Of a stretch of DNA of 64,000 nucleotides, positions 32,273 through 43,714 are shown piece after piece. Origin of the DNA: Isoetes taiwanensis (Eukaryota; Streptophyta; Lycopodiopsida; Isoetales; Isoetaceae). The translations under genes were made by a program, and so were the position numbers. Location of the stretch: the NCBI GenBank assembly GCA_021234155.1, contig JAJEKV010000076.1, positions 171,452 to 235,451 on the forward strand, read 5' to 3'. The notes under the pieces were generated by a model, which was given only the letters and a program-made list of their open reading frames with translations, made no database searches and was not told the origin of the DNA. How positions within the stretch are numbered: position 1 is the stretch's first letter; the number at the start of each line of letters is the position of its first letter.

Positions 32273-33810
32273 ACAGTCGACAACTTACACTAACTTACAC
32301 TAAGTGACAGTGGAATAATTGCAGCACACAATTTGAGGTTCATAACATTTCGTTAGTAGTGATGCCAATCTAGATAGGCCTATTTCATCGGGGCGCACAA
32401 AATAGAAGCATGTATCAAATCCATCATCTCTCAATGAATGGAGATATAAATGGATGTAAAGAAAGATATGTCTATCACTAAAAGGAAAAATACACAAGAA
32501 AACTTTGATCTAATTCAAGCAGCCCCCTCGAGAGTGAGATGCGGACATACCATGTACTGCAGTTATTATAGCCAAATGTTTATTTCTAAAATAAATCAAA
32601 GCCAGAACACATCAAAATCTTCGCATTTGAAGCACTAAACTTTATCGTCCTAGCAAAATGCACTGGTTGGGCCGATACTTTCTCGATCATTTCCTGTACC
32701 AAGCATCCAAGAGCCACCTTTATGGTAAGGCACAAAAGGGCGCCTTTTAATATATTCTTTTGAAACAAGAGGCTCTACCACCGCAAGCAACCCCTGAATG
32801 TTACCAACATGCCCAACACACTTGAGACACCTTATGCAATCCGTAATTATTATATTTAAGAAGTTAGAAGTGACCTGTATGCAACAGGATCATAGGACAT
32901 ACTCACGGGGAGACCCAAAAAACTCAGGGATTAGACATGCTTCTAAGAGGAGAAGGAGAAGGAGAATAACAGTGAAGCACTTACTTAACCGGGACATCTT
33001 TATACCTAGGGATGAATCAACTACGTACCAAAATTTATGACAAACCTGGCAGATGATTAGTTTAAATTTGTTGGTTGAATTGGTCAATCCAAAAATAAAA
33101 TTATGCCAGAAAGAAATTGATCAACTTCATGTCTATGAAGAATAACACTGAACCCAAAACCAGTAAGACTTGGGCTACCTAAAGCGGTATACCTACTTGG
33201 TGTCAGTTTTATTTGCTCCGCATGATCCAGACAAAAACGCAACTAATAACCTGCATAAGGTTTCAGTTGTAAGTCACAATTGCAAACCAGAAATGGGCAA
33301 CATAAAACAAATTCCGCCTTGCTTGCTTTCATGCTGAATCCTCTAGGACGCCCATAAACCCTAAAAAATTCCTGACTTTTAATACTGCCTTAAAGTCATT
33401 TGCAGAGCAGCTGCTGATTTGCTGATTCAACCCTAGCTGATCAGGTCGATTCAGACCATTTTTTGTGATTATTTGCCTTATCCAAGCAACTGTGAGCTCT
33501 GCCAGGAGATACCACTGTAACTACGGAGGAAGAAAGAAACCCTTTTCCAAAATCCGGATAAAAGCATGGCCGAAACAAAAGGTTAAAAGGTACAAGAAAT
33601 TTATCGCGGCGGCCTTGAACATTTCTCTTCACTTCACTTCACTTCACTTGGATTTCAACTCAGATAACGAGGGTTTTGCAGGGTTTTCGAGCAAAAGAAG
33701 CCAATAGTGAGAAGCTCAAGTCATTCGGAACTGCATTATGTAAGTCTACAGTACGGTCCTATTCACCTATTCACAGGGATTCTTTCTTCAACAACTAAGG
33801 TTTTCGATAG
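32273..33810. repeat. Nested tandem duplication in unit 2, first copy
   Basis: The segment from CTTCAGAATCACAGTCGACA to GGTTTTCGATAG is immediately followed by a second copy of itself starting at 33811. The normal continuation CTAAATATG is replaced by CTTCAGAATC, leaving only CT in common at the join. It carries minus-strand debris (32300-32768), copy B of the dispersed repeat and a shortened version of the 6372-6707 frame. Confidence 0.9.
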
Positions 33811-34139
33811 CTTCAGAATCACAGTCGACAACTTACACTAACTTACACTAAGTGACAGTGGAATAATTGCAGCACACAATTTGAGGTTCATAACATTTCG
33901 GTAGTAGTGATGCCAATCTAGATAGGCCTATTTCATCGGGGCGCACAAAATAGAAGCATGTATCAAATCCATCATCTCTCAATGAATGGAGATATAAATA
34001 TGTAGCATAATAACAGGGGGTTTTCTTTGTGTTTTTATACGCTTTTCACTAAGGTTTTCCTATGATTTCGTGATGTATTCAAATGGATGTACTAATGCGT
34101 ACATCTAGAGTGCACCATTTCTGAGCCATTGATTTTAGC

Positions 34140-34390
34140 CTTTTTTTTTCAATGGTCAACAACCAATGGCTCACAACAAAAGCCCTTTTTTTGTGCGTGT
34201 GGTGCATAATGGGCACATGAAGATTGATTTTAGCCCAACAAACCAATGGCTCACAACAAAAGCCCTTTTTTTGTGCGTGTGGTGCATAATGGGCACATGA
34301 AGGACCATTGATTTTAGCCCAACAACCAATGGCTCACAACAAAAGCCCTTTTTTTGTGTGTGTGGTGCATAATGGGCACATGAAGTGCTT
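34140..34390. repeat. ~83-bp tandem array, three units
   Basis: Each unit has CAATGGCTCACAACAAAAGC, then CCTTTTTTTGTG, then GGTGCATAATGGGCACATGA, joined by ATTGATTTTAGCC words. Copies are nearly identical, so the array is young. A frame crossing it on the minus strand simply repeats the unit. Confidence 0.92.
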
Positions 34391-35097
34391 GAAGGGCGCA
34401 TGTAGTGTAGTTTCCCCTTCGGCAACACATTTCTTATCATAACGTTTGATCCAGAGCTCTGTTTGAGATGATTTTTATTGCGTTGGAAAGCTCTCTCCGA
34501 GATCTTTTTGATAGTGTATGATATGGATATATTTGGTTTAGTTATCTATGCTAAAACAGCAATGTTTCGGCCGGGTTTGGTAGGCTAACACATCCTACCA
34601 GCTGATTAATACAGGATTGTGCTATTGGATATTGTTTTATGGCTCATTCCGAATGAAGCTTGCAAAAAATTACCATGTATTTTTAGATTTTGAGGCAGTT
34701 ATTAAGCAAATTCCAAGGCTTCTAGATCCTTGTGCTAACAAGCAGAAAAGTTTCCCACTTTGGTTTCTCACCACAAGAATCCATGGAGGCCAAAGGCTGC
34801 TGTTAAATTCCAGTTGAAAAATGTTTGTGTATGAGTGTTGCAAACTTTATGACTTTCAGAATAATGGGATCAATCTGCTCTATCTTTATAGTAACTTTTA
34901 CTTATGTTCTATTTGTTTTATTGTGATCAAATTCAAAAGCTACAGGTGATGAAAGCCTCAAATGAATTCTAGTTTTTTTTTTTTGTTTGAATTCTAAAAA
35001 TTTTGTCACAGGGGGCATCCCTAAGGCCTCGAAGGGGCCAAAAAAAAATTTTTATCAACACAAACCATTAACATCCAACATATAAAAATTAAATCCC

Positions 35098-35165
35098 CCA
35101 ACACATAACAACCAACACATAACAACCATTTACATTAATAACCAACACATAACTACCATTGACAT
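35098..35165. repeat. Short AACCAACACATAAC repeats
   Basis: Three to four irregular copies of CCAACACATAAC, interspersed with CCATTTACATTAATA and CCATTGACATTAATT. A low-complexity, A/C-rich patch. Confidence 0.7.
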
Positions 35166-36611
35166 TAATTAACACAACTATTGGGTCCAACACATTTAAA
35201 TTAAAATCCCCCTTAAACCCCCTTTGGTTTGGGTGCATATTCACACGGGGGGTGACGTAGGGCAGCGAGAGCCCTCATAATTGTATTTTGCACGTACAAA
35301 ATCAACACCATATAGTATTTCGCTTGAAATCTTATAGTATTTTGCGAATCTTGTTATATAGTATAGCAAATTTTGTACTTGCATACCCCACAAACGAGGA
35401 ACTTTACGTACGGTGTAGATTAAGGAATAAGGGGTGAATATGCCTATCCAAAGAAAGATATGTCTATCACTAAAAGGAAAAATACACAAGAAAACTTTGA
35501 TCTAATTCAGCAGCCCCTCTGAGAGTGAGATGCCAGACATGCCTGCGGCTGCAGTTATTATAGCCAAATGTTTATTTCTAAAATAAATCAAAGCCAGAAC
35601 ACATCAAAATCTTCGCATTTGAAGCACTAAACTTTATCGTCCTAGCAAAATGCACTGGTTGGGCCGATACTTTCTCGATCATTTCCTGTACCAAGCATCC
35701 AAGAGCCACCTTTATGGTAAGGCACAAAGCCTGGGCGCCTTTTAATATATTCTTTTGAAACAAGAGGCTCTACCCTGCAAGCAACCCTGAATGTTACCAA
35801 CATGCCCAACACACTTGAGACACCTTATGCAATCCGTAATTATTATATTTAAGAAGTTAGAAGTGACCTGTATGCAACAGGATCATAGGACATACTCACG
35901 GGGAGACCCAAAAAACTCAGGGATTAGACATGCTTCTAAGAGGAGAAGGAGAAGGAGAATAACAGTGAAGCACTTACTTAAGGGACATCTTTATACCTAG
36001 GGATGAATGAACTCACGCATCAAAAATTTATGACAAACCCTGACGGATGATTAGTTTAAATTTGTTGGTTGAATTGGTCAATCCAAAAATAAAATTATGC
36101 CAGAAAGAAATTGATCAACTTCATGTCTATGAAGAATAACACTGAACCCAAAACCAGTAAGACTTGGGCTACCTAAAGCGGTATACCTACTTGGTGTCAG
36201 TTTTATTTGCTCCGCATGATCCAGACAAAAGCGCTTAACTAATAACCGCATAAGGTTTGGGTTGTAAGTCACAATTGCAAACCGAAATGGGCAACATAAA
36301 ACAAATTCCGCCTTTGCTTGCTTTCATCTTTGAATCCTCTAGGCGCCCATAAACCCTAAAAATTCTCGACTTTTAATATCGCCTTTAAAGTCATTTTGCA
36401 GAAAGCAAGCCGCCGATTTCTTTGATTCAACCCTAGCTGATCTTGCGTGTCGATTCAGACCATTTTTGTGATTATTTGCCTTATCCAAGCAAACTGTGGA
36501 GCTCTGCCGGGGAGATACCATCAGAATTACGGAGGAGGAAAAAAAAACCCTTTTCCAAAATCCGGATAAAAGCATGGCCGGAAGAAATTTATAGGGCAAA
36601 AGGTTAAAAGG

Positions 36612-36656
36612 TACAAGAAATTTATCGCGGCGGCGAAGGCCGCCGCGAACATTTCT
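36612..36656. repeat. Complete GC palindrome module at site 1
   Basis: TACAAGAAATTTAT, CGCGGCGGC, GAAG, GCCGCCGCG and AACATTTCT. The two GC arms can form an 8-9-bp perfect hairpin. The single-arm versions at 6411-6446 and 33591-33626 are explained by losing one arm. Confidence 0.75.
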
Positions 36657-36949
36657 CTTCACTTCACTTCACTTCACTTCAACAACTAAGGTTTTCGATA
36701 GCTAAATATGTAATTCGCACCATGTTTATTTGAAATTTTTAATTTCTTATCGCATTTTTCTTATCACCTTGTGAGTTCAAAGTTTTTATTATTCCACCAC
36801 TTCTCATCACCTTGTGCTTATGGGAAGGTGCGAGGTGCTAAACTAAAATTATATATTCTGATGTTGATTTTGTATCAAAAGGGAGACAGACCTAGCATTT
36901 CTAGAGAAAGAGAGGTTCATTTCAAAACGTTAGATATTGGCATCAAAGC

Positions 36950-37315
36950 TTGACCCTTGAAGCCAAATTATATGACTTAGCGTTGTTATCACGTATAGGC
37001 AACCAAACTATTTCCTCCTCCTTCAATTTCATTCCTTCATCCGCCTTTGCTATCTTATTCATCCTCAAGCCTTTCCAATCCATCCCCTCTGCCTGGCTCG
37101 GACCACTCTGTTGCTCCAAGCTCCTTCAATTATTTGTATTCATCATCTTTAGACTCAACAAAGACAGAATAATCTACCAGATCCTCTAGATATGCGTCTG
37201 AACTTCCCGCTTTACCTCTTTCTTTTATCTTTTCACTTATTGCCTAAAGAATAGGCTGTCTGAAACATGCCTCTTCTCTATTTGCCCGTTGATAGTCACG
37301 TACAGCCTTGGCAAC
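36950..37315 (-). pseudogene. Acidic coding-like relic, unit 2 copy, cut by deletion
   Basis: Counterpart of 6924-7190 on the minus strand. The frame is shifted where unit 2 reads CATCCGCCTTTGC and unit 1 reads CATCTGCACTGC. Its upstream partner (7268-7640 in unit 1) is deleted, the join lying at about 37312-37318. Confidence 0.35.
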
Positions 37316-37554
37316 TGTGATTTTTTGTGATTATTTGCCTTATCCAAGCAACTGTGAGCTCTGCCAGGAGATACCACTGTAACTACGGAGGAAGAAAGAA
37401 ACCCTTTTCCAAAATCTGGCCGGAAGAAATTTATAGGGCAAAAGGTAAAAGATAGAGGTTAAATTGGAAAAAGATAGAAGTAGGGTAATTATAAGAAGTC
37501 CAAGGCTATAAGCACCACCAACAAATAAGCAAACAACCGAATCTGCTTCATTTC

Positions 37555-37797
37555 ATGGCAAGCAAGAAGGTTATGGTTTGCTTTTTGTTTTCATTATTAT
37601 TATGTGTCTCCTTAGCACAAGGCCGCGCCACCACGATACTTTCGACCCAAAAATTACTTCAAAAAAATATAGTCAATAACAATAATGGTTTATTCGGTTT
37701 GGAGATTGATGGGGCTTCGGGCTCAACAAACTGGAACAGGGGAAGCAAGTGGATTTCAAAGGTGAATGTTTCCCTTTTGAGTCTTGTGGGGATTTGA
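37555..37797 (+). CDS. Small secreted-peptide precursor frame, best copy
   Basis: This is the longest version. Signal peptide (residues 1-24, hydrophobic core VCFLFSLLLCVSL) is followed by TTILSTQKLLQKNIVNNNNG, then LFGLEIDGASGSTNWNRG. Compared with unit 1 there is one extra G after AACAGGGG, so the cysteine-containing end (CFPFESCGDLMEEP in unit 1) is replaced by SKWISKVNVSLLSLVGI before TGA. The true C-terminus is therefore uncertain. A GTGAATG after TTTCAAAG could also be a splice donor, in which case the end lies in a missing exon. No peptide family is recognised. Confidence 0.45.
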   Translation: MASKKVMVCFLFSLLLCVSLAQGRATTILSTQKLLQKNIVNNNNGLFGLEIDGASGSTNWNRGSKWISKVNVSLLSLVGI

Positions 37798-38639
37798 TGG
37801 AAGAGCCTTGAGATTAGACGGAAGTGGCCAGGCTATAGAAGGTTTATAGGCTGTTTCATAGGAGGTTTATAGGCTGTTTCATCGGAGGCCACATTATAAT
37901 TATTGTTGATAATGTTGCCATAATAGACTTTCAATACTTCTCATATAGATTATTTTTAATGAAATAATTTTCAAAGTTCACTTTCCCTTATACATTAGAG
38001 AAACTTACAAAATACTCTTAATTATTGACTAAAATATCAAAAAGCTTTTTGCGTTTACAAAATTCTTAAACAAATCCTAATTTAATTTAAAATTTCCCAA
38101 CTTGCCCATTTTTCCTAACAATCTTCTTGCATAACTTGGATAGGTGGAATTACATTTCTAAAGGGTGATATTGAAGCATAATTAAGGGCTAGTTTGAATG
38201 TATATGGATGTTCACGTACACCTTTACAAAAAGAATATCATAGAAGATAAGAACTCGTATATAATTGTAGGGATTGGATGTCTGTAAAGGGTGATATTGA
38301 AGCACAAAAGATAAGCAATTAAGGGCTAGTTTGAATGTATGTGGATGACCACTCACACCTTTTCAAAAGTAATGTCGTAGAAGATGAGAACTCGTAGTAT
38401 CATTATAGGGACAAAATGGATAGAGCCCATGCAAATAACGAAAGAGAATTTCTCCATTTAATTGGTCTAATCCTAGACCCATAAATGGCACATGCTATTT
38501 ATATTCAAACCTGGTATATAGCATGAAATTTAAGATACCATTATCTTAACATATATAAACAAGAAATTTAATGCGTCCTACGGTGCATGTTCGAGTTTTA
38601 GCATGTTCCTACGTGCAAGTTCTTGTCGTGCCCTACATT
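37798..38639. other. 3' flank of the peptide frame, unit 2
   Basis: Counterpart of 9361-10170, including the AATGAAATAATTTTC possible polyadenylation signal and the ~138-bp duplicated pair. No other gene is seen. Confidence 0.5.
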
Positions 38640-39335
38640 CTAAAAGAATCTCTTGAGAATACTCTAAATTCATAGATTCTCAAAGATTCTACCAAGGTTC
38701 TCTTAGAGGTTTCGTGAGCATTTCTCTAAATTTTATAAGATTCCCTCTAGATTCCATTAGATTTCCCTAGATTCTCCAAGATTCTATGAAGATCCCCTTG
38801 GATTCCCTTAGATTCCTTTAGATTTTATGAGATTGCCCTAGGTTCCCTTACATTACATGAGATTCAAAGAGATTCTATAAAGATTCCCTTAGATGCTCTA
38901 AGATTTCATCAACATTTTCTTAGATTCCCTTAGATTTTATGAAGATTCCTTTAGATCCCCCAGATTTTAAGAGATTCCCTTAGGCTTGTAAATATTTTTC
39001 TAGATTCTCTTACATTTTATAATATTTTCTTAGATTCTATTAGATTCTTCTGGATTCCTTTACATTGTAGAACTTTTTAGAACATTCTAAGACTTTCTGG
39101 AACATTCTAAGACTTTCAATATATTCTAGAACTTTCTGGAAGTATTTCCCTAGATTTCCTTATATTCCTGTAGATTCTCCTACATTCTAGAACATTCTAA
39201 AACTTATTAGAACAATTTGGAACTTTCTGGAAGAATTTTCTTAGATCCCCCCTAGATTCTCTTATGTTCTAGAACTTTCTAGAGAGCCTTCCAGAACATT
39301 CTAGAACTTTCTTGAACTAGCTAGAACGTTATAGT
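38640..39335. repeat. Heat-shock-element-like word array, unit 2 copy
   Basis: Counterpart of 10171-10870 and close to identical. Several TTCTCGAA-type words of unit 1 (for example CTTTTCTCGGAACATTC) appear as CTTTCTGGAACATTC here. That is another CHG-site difference, and it means unit 2 is nearer the original at those points. Confidence 0.75.
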
Positions 39336-39394
39336 CTATTTTATCTTAATGGGAAAATTACCCTTAAGTATATTTGAAACATAAATTATTCCTA

Positions 39395-39590
39395 GAGTTA
39401 ATGCTGGTTAGCATGGGGGGCTGAGGGGTCAATGGCCAGGGTTTGAATGCCCACATAACATAAAAATTTTAAAAGCCTTTTCCTAAGGGATGAGCATTCA
39501 ACTTGGGCCGTAGAATCTTGGACTCGATCACAGCCTTTTCCTAAGGGATGAGCATTCAACTTGGGCCGTAGAATCTTGGACTCGATCACG
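39395..39590 (+). mobile_element. SINE-head relic without A box, plus 58-bp duplication
   Basis: The A box present in unit 1 is missing (ATGCTGGTTAGC), so polymerase III transcription would not be expected. Downstream, AGCCTTTTCCTAAGGGATGA through TGGACTCGATCAC occurs twice in a row (39474-39531, 39532-39589). Unit 1 has one copy. Confidence 0.6.
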
Positions 39591-39647
39591 GGTTGAGATC
39601 TCACCACGTGACAATAATTAAAGCAATATGAGCCATAGGATCTATTA

Positions 39648-39985
39648 TATATAATTCCCAAAGTCATGTGCACCATAGGATATGTGCCAAGCCACGTGAG
39701 CCGTAAGATCTCAGATCGATGATCAGGATCGGATCAACCTAGACCGTAGGATCGATTACATATAATTCCCAAAGCCATGTGCACCGTAAGATGTGTCCCA
39801 AAGCAACGTGAGCCGTAGGATCCCGGACCGACGATCAGAATCAGATCAACCTGGACGGTAGGATTGCCTACATATAATCTACAAACAAACTCCCAAGCCA
39901 TCTGGGCCATAGAACACGTCCCAAAGCCCGTGAGCCGAGGGATCTCGGATCAACGGCGGATTCGGAAGGACAAACATAAGAACAT
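39648..39985. repeat. 111-bp satellite, unit 2 copy
   Basis: Counterpart of 11123-11460 with the same three units. It leads directly into GATATTGTAGGTTG, the empty site of the 1541-bp insertion. Confidence 0.8.
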
Positions 39986-40731
39986 ATATATGTTATGATA
40001 TGATATTGTAGGTTGATTCCTCTAGAACATTATTCTGAAATTCCTATCTAGAATTTTGACACCTCATCCAACTTCGTGCGCAACACTTCTCCATAAAAAA
40101 ATTTGAAACGTATAATAAATTGAGGCAAAGGAACAATCGAAAGCTCCAAAGGCGGAGGGAAAGAATGGATCGATGGAGCAGTCAGCGAGAGGGCTCCATT
40201 TAATTGATCTAATCCTAGACCTATAATTGGTCCATGCCTATTTGTATTCAAATCTGGTATAGTATGTGATTCTAGCATGAAATTTAGGATACTAATATTA
40301 TCTACTCTTATATAATCGATATAAGCCAAGATTCGATTCCCATATTCCTTGGATTCCCGTCCGGGGAAAAAAATAGAGTGCTCGTGTGAAAAAAAAAAAG
40401 GAAAAATAAGAACCGTATCAGGGTGGACATCTGTCGATCGAAGATATTTTTGTTGTGACAAGCGGCGGTCGTGGAGTTCGGATCTCGTCGTTGATCTTAT
40501 ACGCTTCTTATCTACGCCGAAGGACTACGCTCCGTCAAGTGCTCTTCCCGCATGGATTCGTTTGCTCCATTCCGTGCCGAGCTCTCCTTTCACCGCCGCC
40601 ATAACCCAGGTAGTAAAAAAATTTGTGTGTCTGTGATGCATCTCTTTGGCTATGGTTCTTTCTGGCATGGTTCGCCCTTTGGTCAGGTTGATCGCATCCC
40701 CTGTTCTTGGGTCCGATCAATGCCATCAAGC

Positions 40732-41125
40732 ATGGCCGCTTCCAATTCATGCAAATCCGAACAGAGAGGCCTGCTTTGTGCCACCGGAAACTGGGGACTT
40801 CTTGGGTGTTCTATTATCAGGCCTCTTCTTTCTAAAGGCTACCATGTCTGCTGCACAATTAGCATCACACCAGGTTAGATTTGTTAATGTGGAAAAAGAA
40901 ATTTCCCTTTTTTCTGCCATCTAAAATGGCTATCTCATTTCTAAATTTTGCAAAACCCGGAGCATGCAAGTTTGATTAATGTAATCTTGCTGTGCAGAGG
41001 TGAGGCATGAGCTTGTGCATGCTTATTTGCTTAGCTACAACAGCCTTTCTAAGGCCATTAATGGCTGTGAAGGAGTCTTCCATGTTCCTGCTCCACATGA
41101 AATAATTGGCACTAGAGATTATCCA
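40732..41125 (+). pseudogene. Cinnamoyl-CoA/dihydroflavonol reductase-like two-exon fragment
   Basis: Exon 1 (40732-40873) starts MAASNSCKSEQRGLLCATGN and contains TGNWGLLG, matching the TGxxGxxG NADP-binding motif of this extended short-chain dehydrogenase family, then IIRPLLSKGYHV as in the first helix and strand. It ends at CAG/GTTAGA. Exon 2 (40998-41125) follows TGTGCAG and keeps phase: ELVHAYLLSYNSLSKAINGC, then EGVFHVPAPHE, aligning with the family's DLLDYxSLxxAIxGCxGVFH(V/T)AS block, and ends at CCA/GTAAGT. The catalytic Ser-Tyr-Lys exons (KNWYCYGK-like region) are absent, so this is a fragment of a lignin- or flavonoid-type reductase. Second-position T in TAYL for TADL is unusual. 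Confidence 0.7.
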
Positions 41126-41649
41126 GTAAGTTTGGTAAAGTTTCCTCTTGTTTTTTGTTGCAAAACTAAAGGTTACGGGCGGTTTAAAGGGAAAATGCTT
41201 AATCTCCTTTATTCTTCATGTTTAATCGATGAGCCGTCGGTTGTTACTTTATTTTTCCGTTTAATCCTGTTGCAAGGACGTCTCTGATCTTTGAATCATA
41301 CACAGTTTTCCCTTTGTTCCAGCAGAGGTTTTGCCTTTTCCAATTTCGTGCGATGATGTTGACATGGGTTTGGAGCTGCTGAAAATAAGCCAGGCAATGG
41401 ATAGGACATTTTCCAGATTTTCGGAAATAGGCTGGTTGGTTGTGCTGGAATAATAGCCACAGGTAGGCTTTATGTCGTTTGTTTTTTTGCCGGAGTTGAG
41501 CTCTGTATAAATCGGGAGACTTCATGCCAGTTTAGGGAAAGTAAAGCCAAAGGACACCAAGGTAGCTATTTGCATTATACTTCATATTGTCTTTTTTTTG
41601 TACAGATTTGACATTAAAGTCCGGTCAATATTTTTATTGTTTCTTGAAG
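41126..41649. other. Interval after the reductase exons, unit 2
   Basis: Intron-like T-rich DNA. A short reading MGLELLKISQAMDRTFSRFS (about 41361-41420) looks coding-like but cannot be placed. No third reductase exon is recognised. Confidence 0.4.
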
Positions 41650-42474
41650 GGCAGGGAGCAAGCAGCCTTAAAACAGAAATCTACTACAAAACAAGGAGTT
41701 CAAGTTGATCCAAGTGCATTAAGTGTTGTTAGAGTTCCTACTTCCACTCGGGGTGACAGAAGATCTGGTTTTGAAAGCTCAGTGATGGAGATGAACAGCA
41801 AGGCGTCTCACCATAGTCTCACCATAGCACACGCCCATTTGTCCCATTGTTGGGCCCTGAATCACAAATATTGTCACATTCCACGCATGAAGCAAACTTT
41901 GATAAAAGCCCAAAGTAAGGAAGATGTCAGAAGTTCTTGTTTGATTCTTTCTATCCTAGAGGTTAAATTTACACGAGTCTCTTCTGCAGGGCTGCGGAAG
42001 GGAACTTGTTGGCTTCAGGAAATAGAAATGTGGAGCCTGAAGTCCTTAGTGAAGCTTCTTCCCATACAAGTCCAACAAATGCAGTGATTTTATAGCTTGA
42101 AGTCTGGCATGGAGGGTCTGTGTTGCCAAATCTCAAACTATCCCATGTGCTACATAAAAAAAATGAACGTCCTGCCATCATCAGAGCTTCAAAAGCCCTG
42201 TTTTTGTCGTGAATTGGGTTGCGGGGCTTCCAACTCTACAGATTCATGCAGTTATGTGGTATATGCATATCTCGCATTTCCCATTCTAAAAATCGATCTG
42301 AGAATAGGAAGCGAGGGAGCGAGGGAGCAGGGAATGGATCTTCCAAATGGTGATTCTAATTTCTTTGCTTTACGATTACGCAAAGGGCGAGGACATAATC
42401 TTTTAAGCGTGATTCACCAAAAGTTGTTGGTAAGGCAACCGACTTCATGTCAAATTATAAATGTTACGCAATAG
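41650..42474 (+). pseudogene. Unidentified coding-like relic with long frames
   Basis: The frame ending at 42087 is open for 166 codons. Its first part (EQAALKQKSTTKQGVQVDPS, then ALSVVRVPTSTRGDRRSG) reads as a real protein. After about 41830 the better composition moves to another frame (AAEGNLLASGNRNVEPEVLS, then LPNLKLSHVLHKKNERPAII), and 42320 onward to a third (MDLPNGDSNFFALRLRKGRG). This is the pattern of a decayed gene with a few indels. I do not recognise it. It follows the reductase exons on the same strand but does not match that family. Confidence 0.4.
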
Positions 42475-43552
42475 TATAGGTAATTGAGTCTGCTTTTAAT
42501 ATAATAGGATAGAATTTAAAAGAATTCTAAATTGAGGCTGCTTGCGGATATACTTATCTATAGTCGAAAAAAAAAAATAGATATTCTTCTCCTCGAAATG
42601 ATGGCCTAGCTCGCATATATTATTTATAAATTTTCTGAATCATGTTATCGGCGGTGATTGTTGTCGATGCCTAACAAAAGCCATTGATTTTAAACATCCA
42701 GTAGTTCTTAGGCTCCTTTAACGTGTATCTATAATTTACGCAGTCCCATTGTCTAAATGGTCCTGATTTGGTTTTATTTTTCATCAGATTTGTTGTGTGT
42801 AATTTTTAACCCGAATTCCCTTACGCTAGATGTTTGTAATTCACTAAACATTGTGCTAAGGCTGTTAATGGACATCACCTCGTCTTGCAATCAAAAGCGA
42901 CAAAGCATTGAAGTCCTTGCTTACTGACATATTATTGCGCATTTTACTTGCATGATATATAACTCTTTGGCACCCTTTACTTCATTTTTCGATTCTTTGG
43001 CCCAAATATGTGCGGGCATTTTTATTTTCTGACCACAACTCAATCATTGAGGATATTAAGAAGCTAAAGCTTTTCTGCAATAGCTTGATCTAGCGTGCAT
43101 CATTGGCATCTGTCATTTGAATCACCTTGCAAAGGCACTTTGTGCCACATTGTGTTTAAATATATAAAACATCATGCGTGTTGTATTATTCAGAATATTG
43201 GAATAATGGTTAGCCTCATAAGGCAAGCTCCTTAAAACTGATTGTTTTAAAAACATCTTTCAAGATTGTCATGGTTTCCCAATTGTAGAATTCTAATTTT
43301 GACTAAAGAATCCCAATAATTGAAGATTCTCATGTTGGGTTCCCAATTGAAGGATTTTGATTTTGGCTTAAGAATCTTACTCCCAAAAGATAAAAACCAA
43401 GTTGCTACATTGCATTGAGTTGTCGAAGTAGTACATTGAACATTGATGAAGATGTTATTTTAGAAATTTGGGAAAGGATCGGTATTAGTTTCTGGAATTG
43501 TTAAGTTCCCACTGGTTGCAAGATTTATTTCGGGCAAGATATTTGGAGCATT
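42475..43552. other. Non-coding stretch, unit 2
   Basis: Counterpart of 15981-17115. No gene is seen. Differences from unit 1 become frequent here and concentrate at CTG/CAG/CCG triplets. Confidence 0.5.
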
Positions 43553-43714
43553 AGCTTCCAACCACATCAGGCAGATCTTAAGTTGAGCTTAGGCATCATG
43601 GCGAGGCACATTCTTAGGAATATGAATGAGAGTAGCTTCCAACCACATTAGGCGGATCTTAAGTTGAGCTTAGGCATCATGGCGAGGCACATTCTTAGGA
43701 ATATGAATGAGAGT
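43553..43714. repeat. 81-82-bp tandem duplication, unit 2 copy
   Basis: Counterpart of 17116-17280, starting at 43553 and 43634. Confidence 0.9.

Larger units (their letters stand above)
34000..35449. mobile_element. 1450-bp insertion of unrelated sequence, unit 2 only
   Basis: It splits GATATAAAT and AAAGAAAGATATG, replacing the few bases GGATGT between them. It contains a 3x ~83-bp tandem array (34140-34390), repeated CCAACACATAAC words (35098-35160) and AT-rich DNA. There is no recognisable coding frame, terminal repeat or target duplication. The edges contain TATGTAGCATAATAACAGG and GGTGAATATGCCTATCC. It could be filler DNA copied during break repair rather than a transposon. Confidence 0.75.
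33811..36690. repeat. Nested tandem duplication in unit 2, second copy with insertion
   Basis: It repeats 32273-33810 but is split by the 1450-bp insertion at 34000-35449. It also lacks about 170 bases between the CTTCA microsatellite and CTTCAACAACTAAGG. This copy contains the only complete GC palindrome at site 1 (36612-36656). Confidence 0.88.

Noticed and set aside
34140-34390. Possible CRISPR-like regular repeats
   Set aside because: Units are whole ~83-bp tandem copies without unique spacers, in a plant context.
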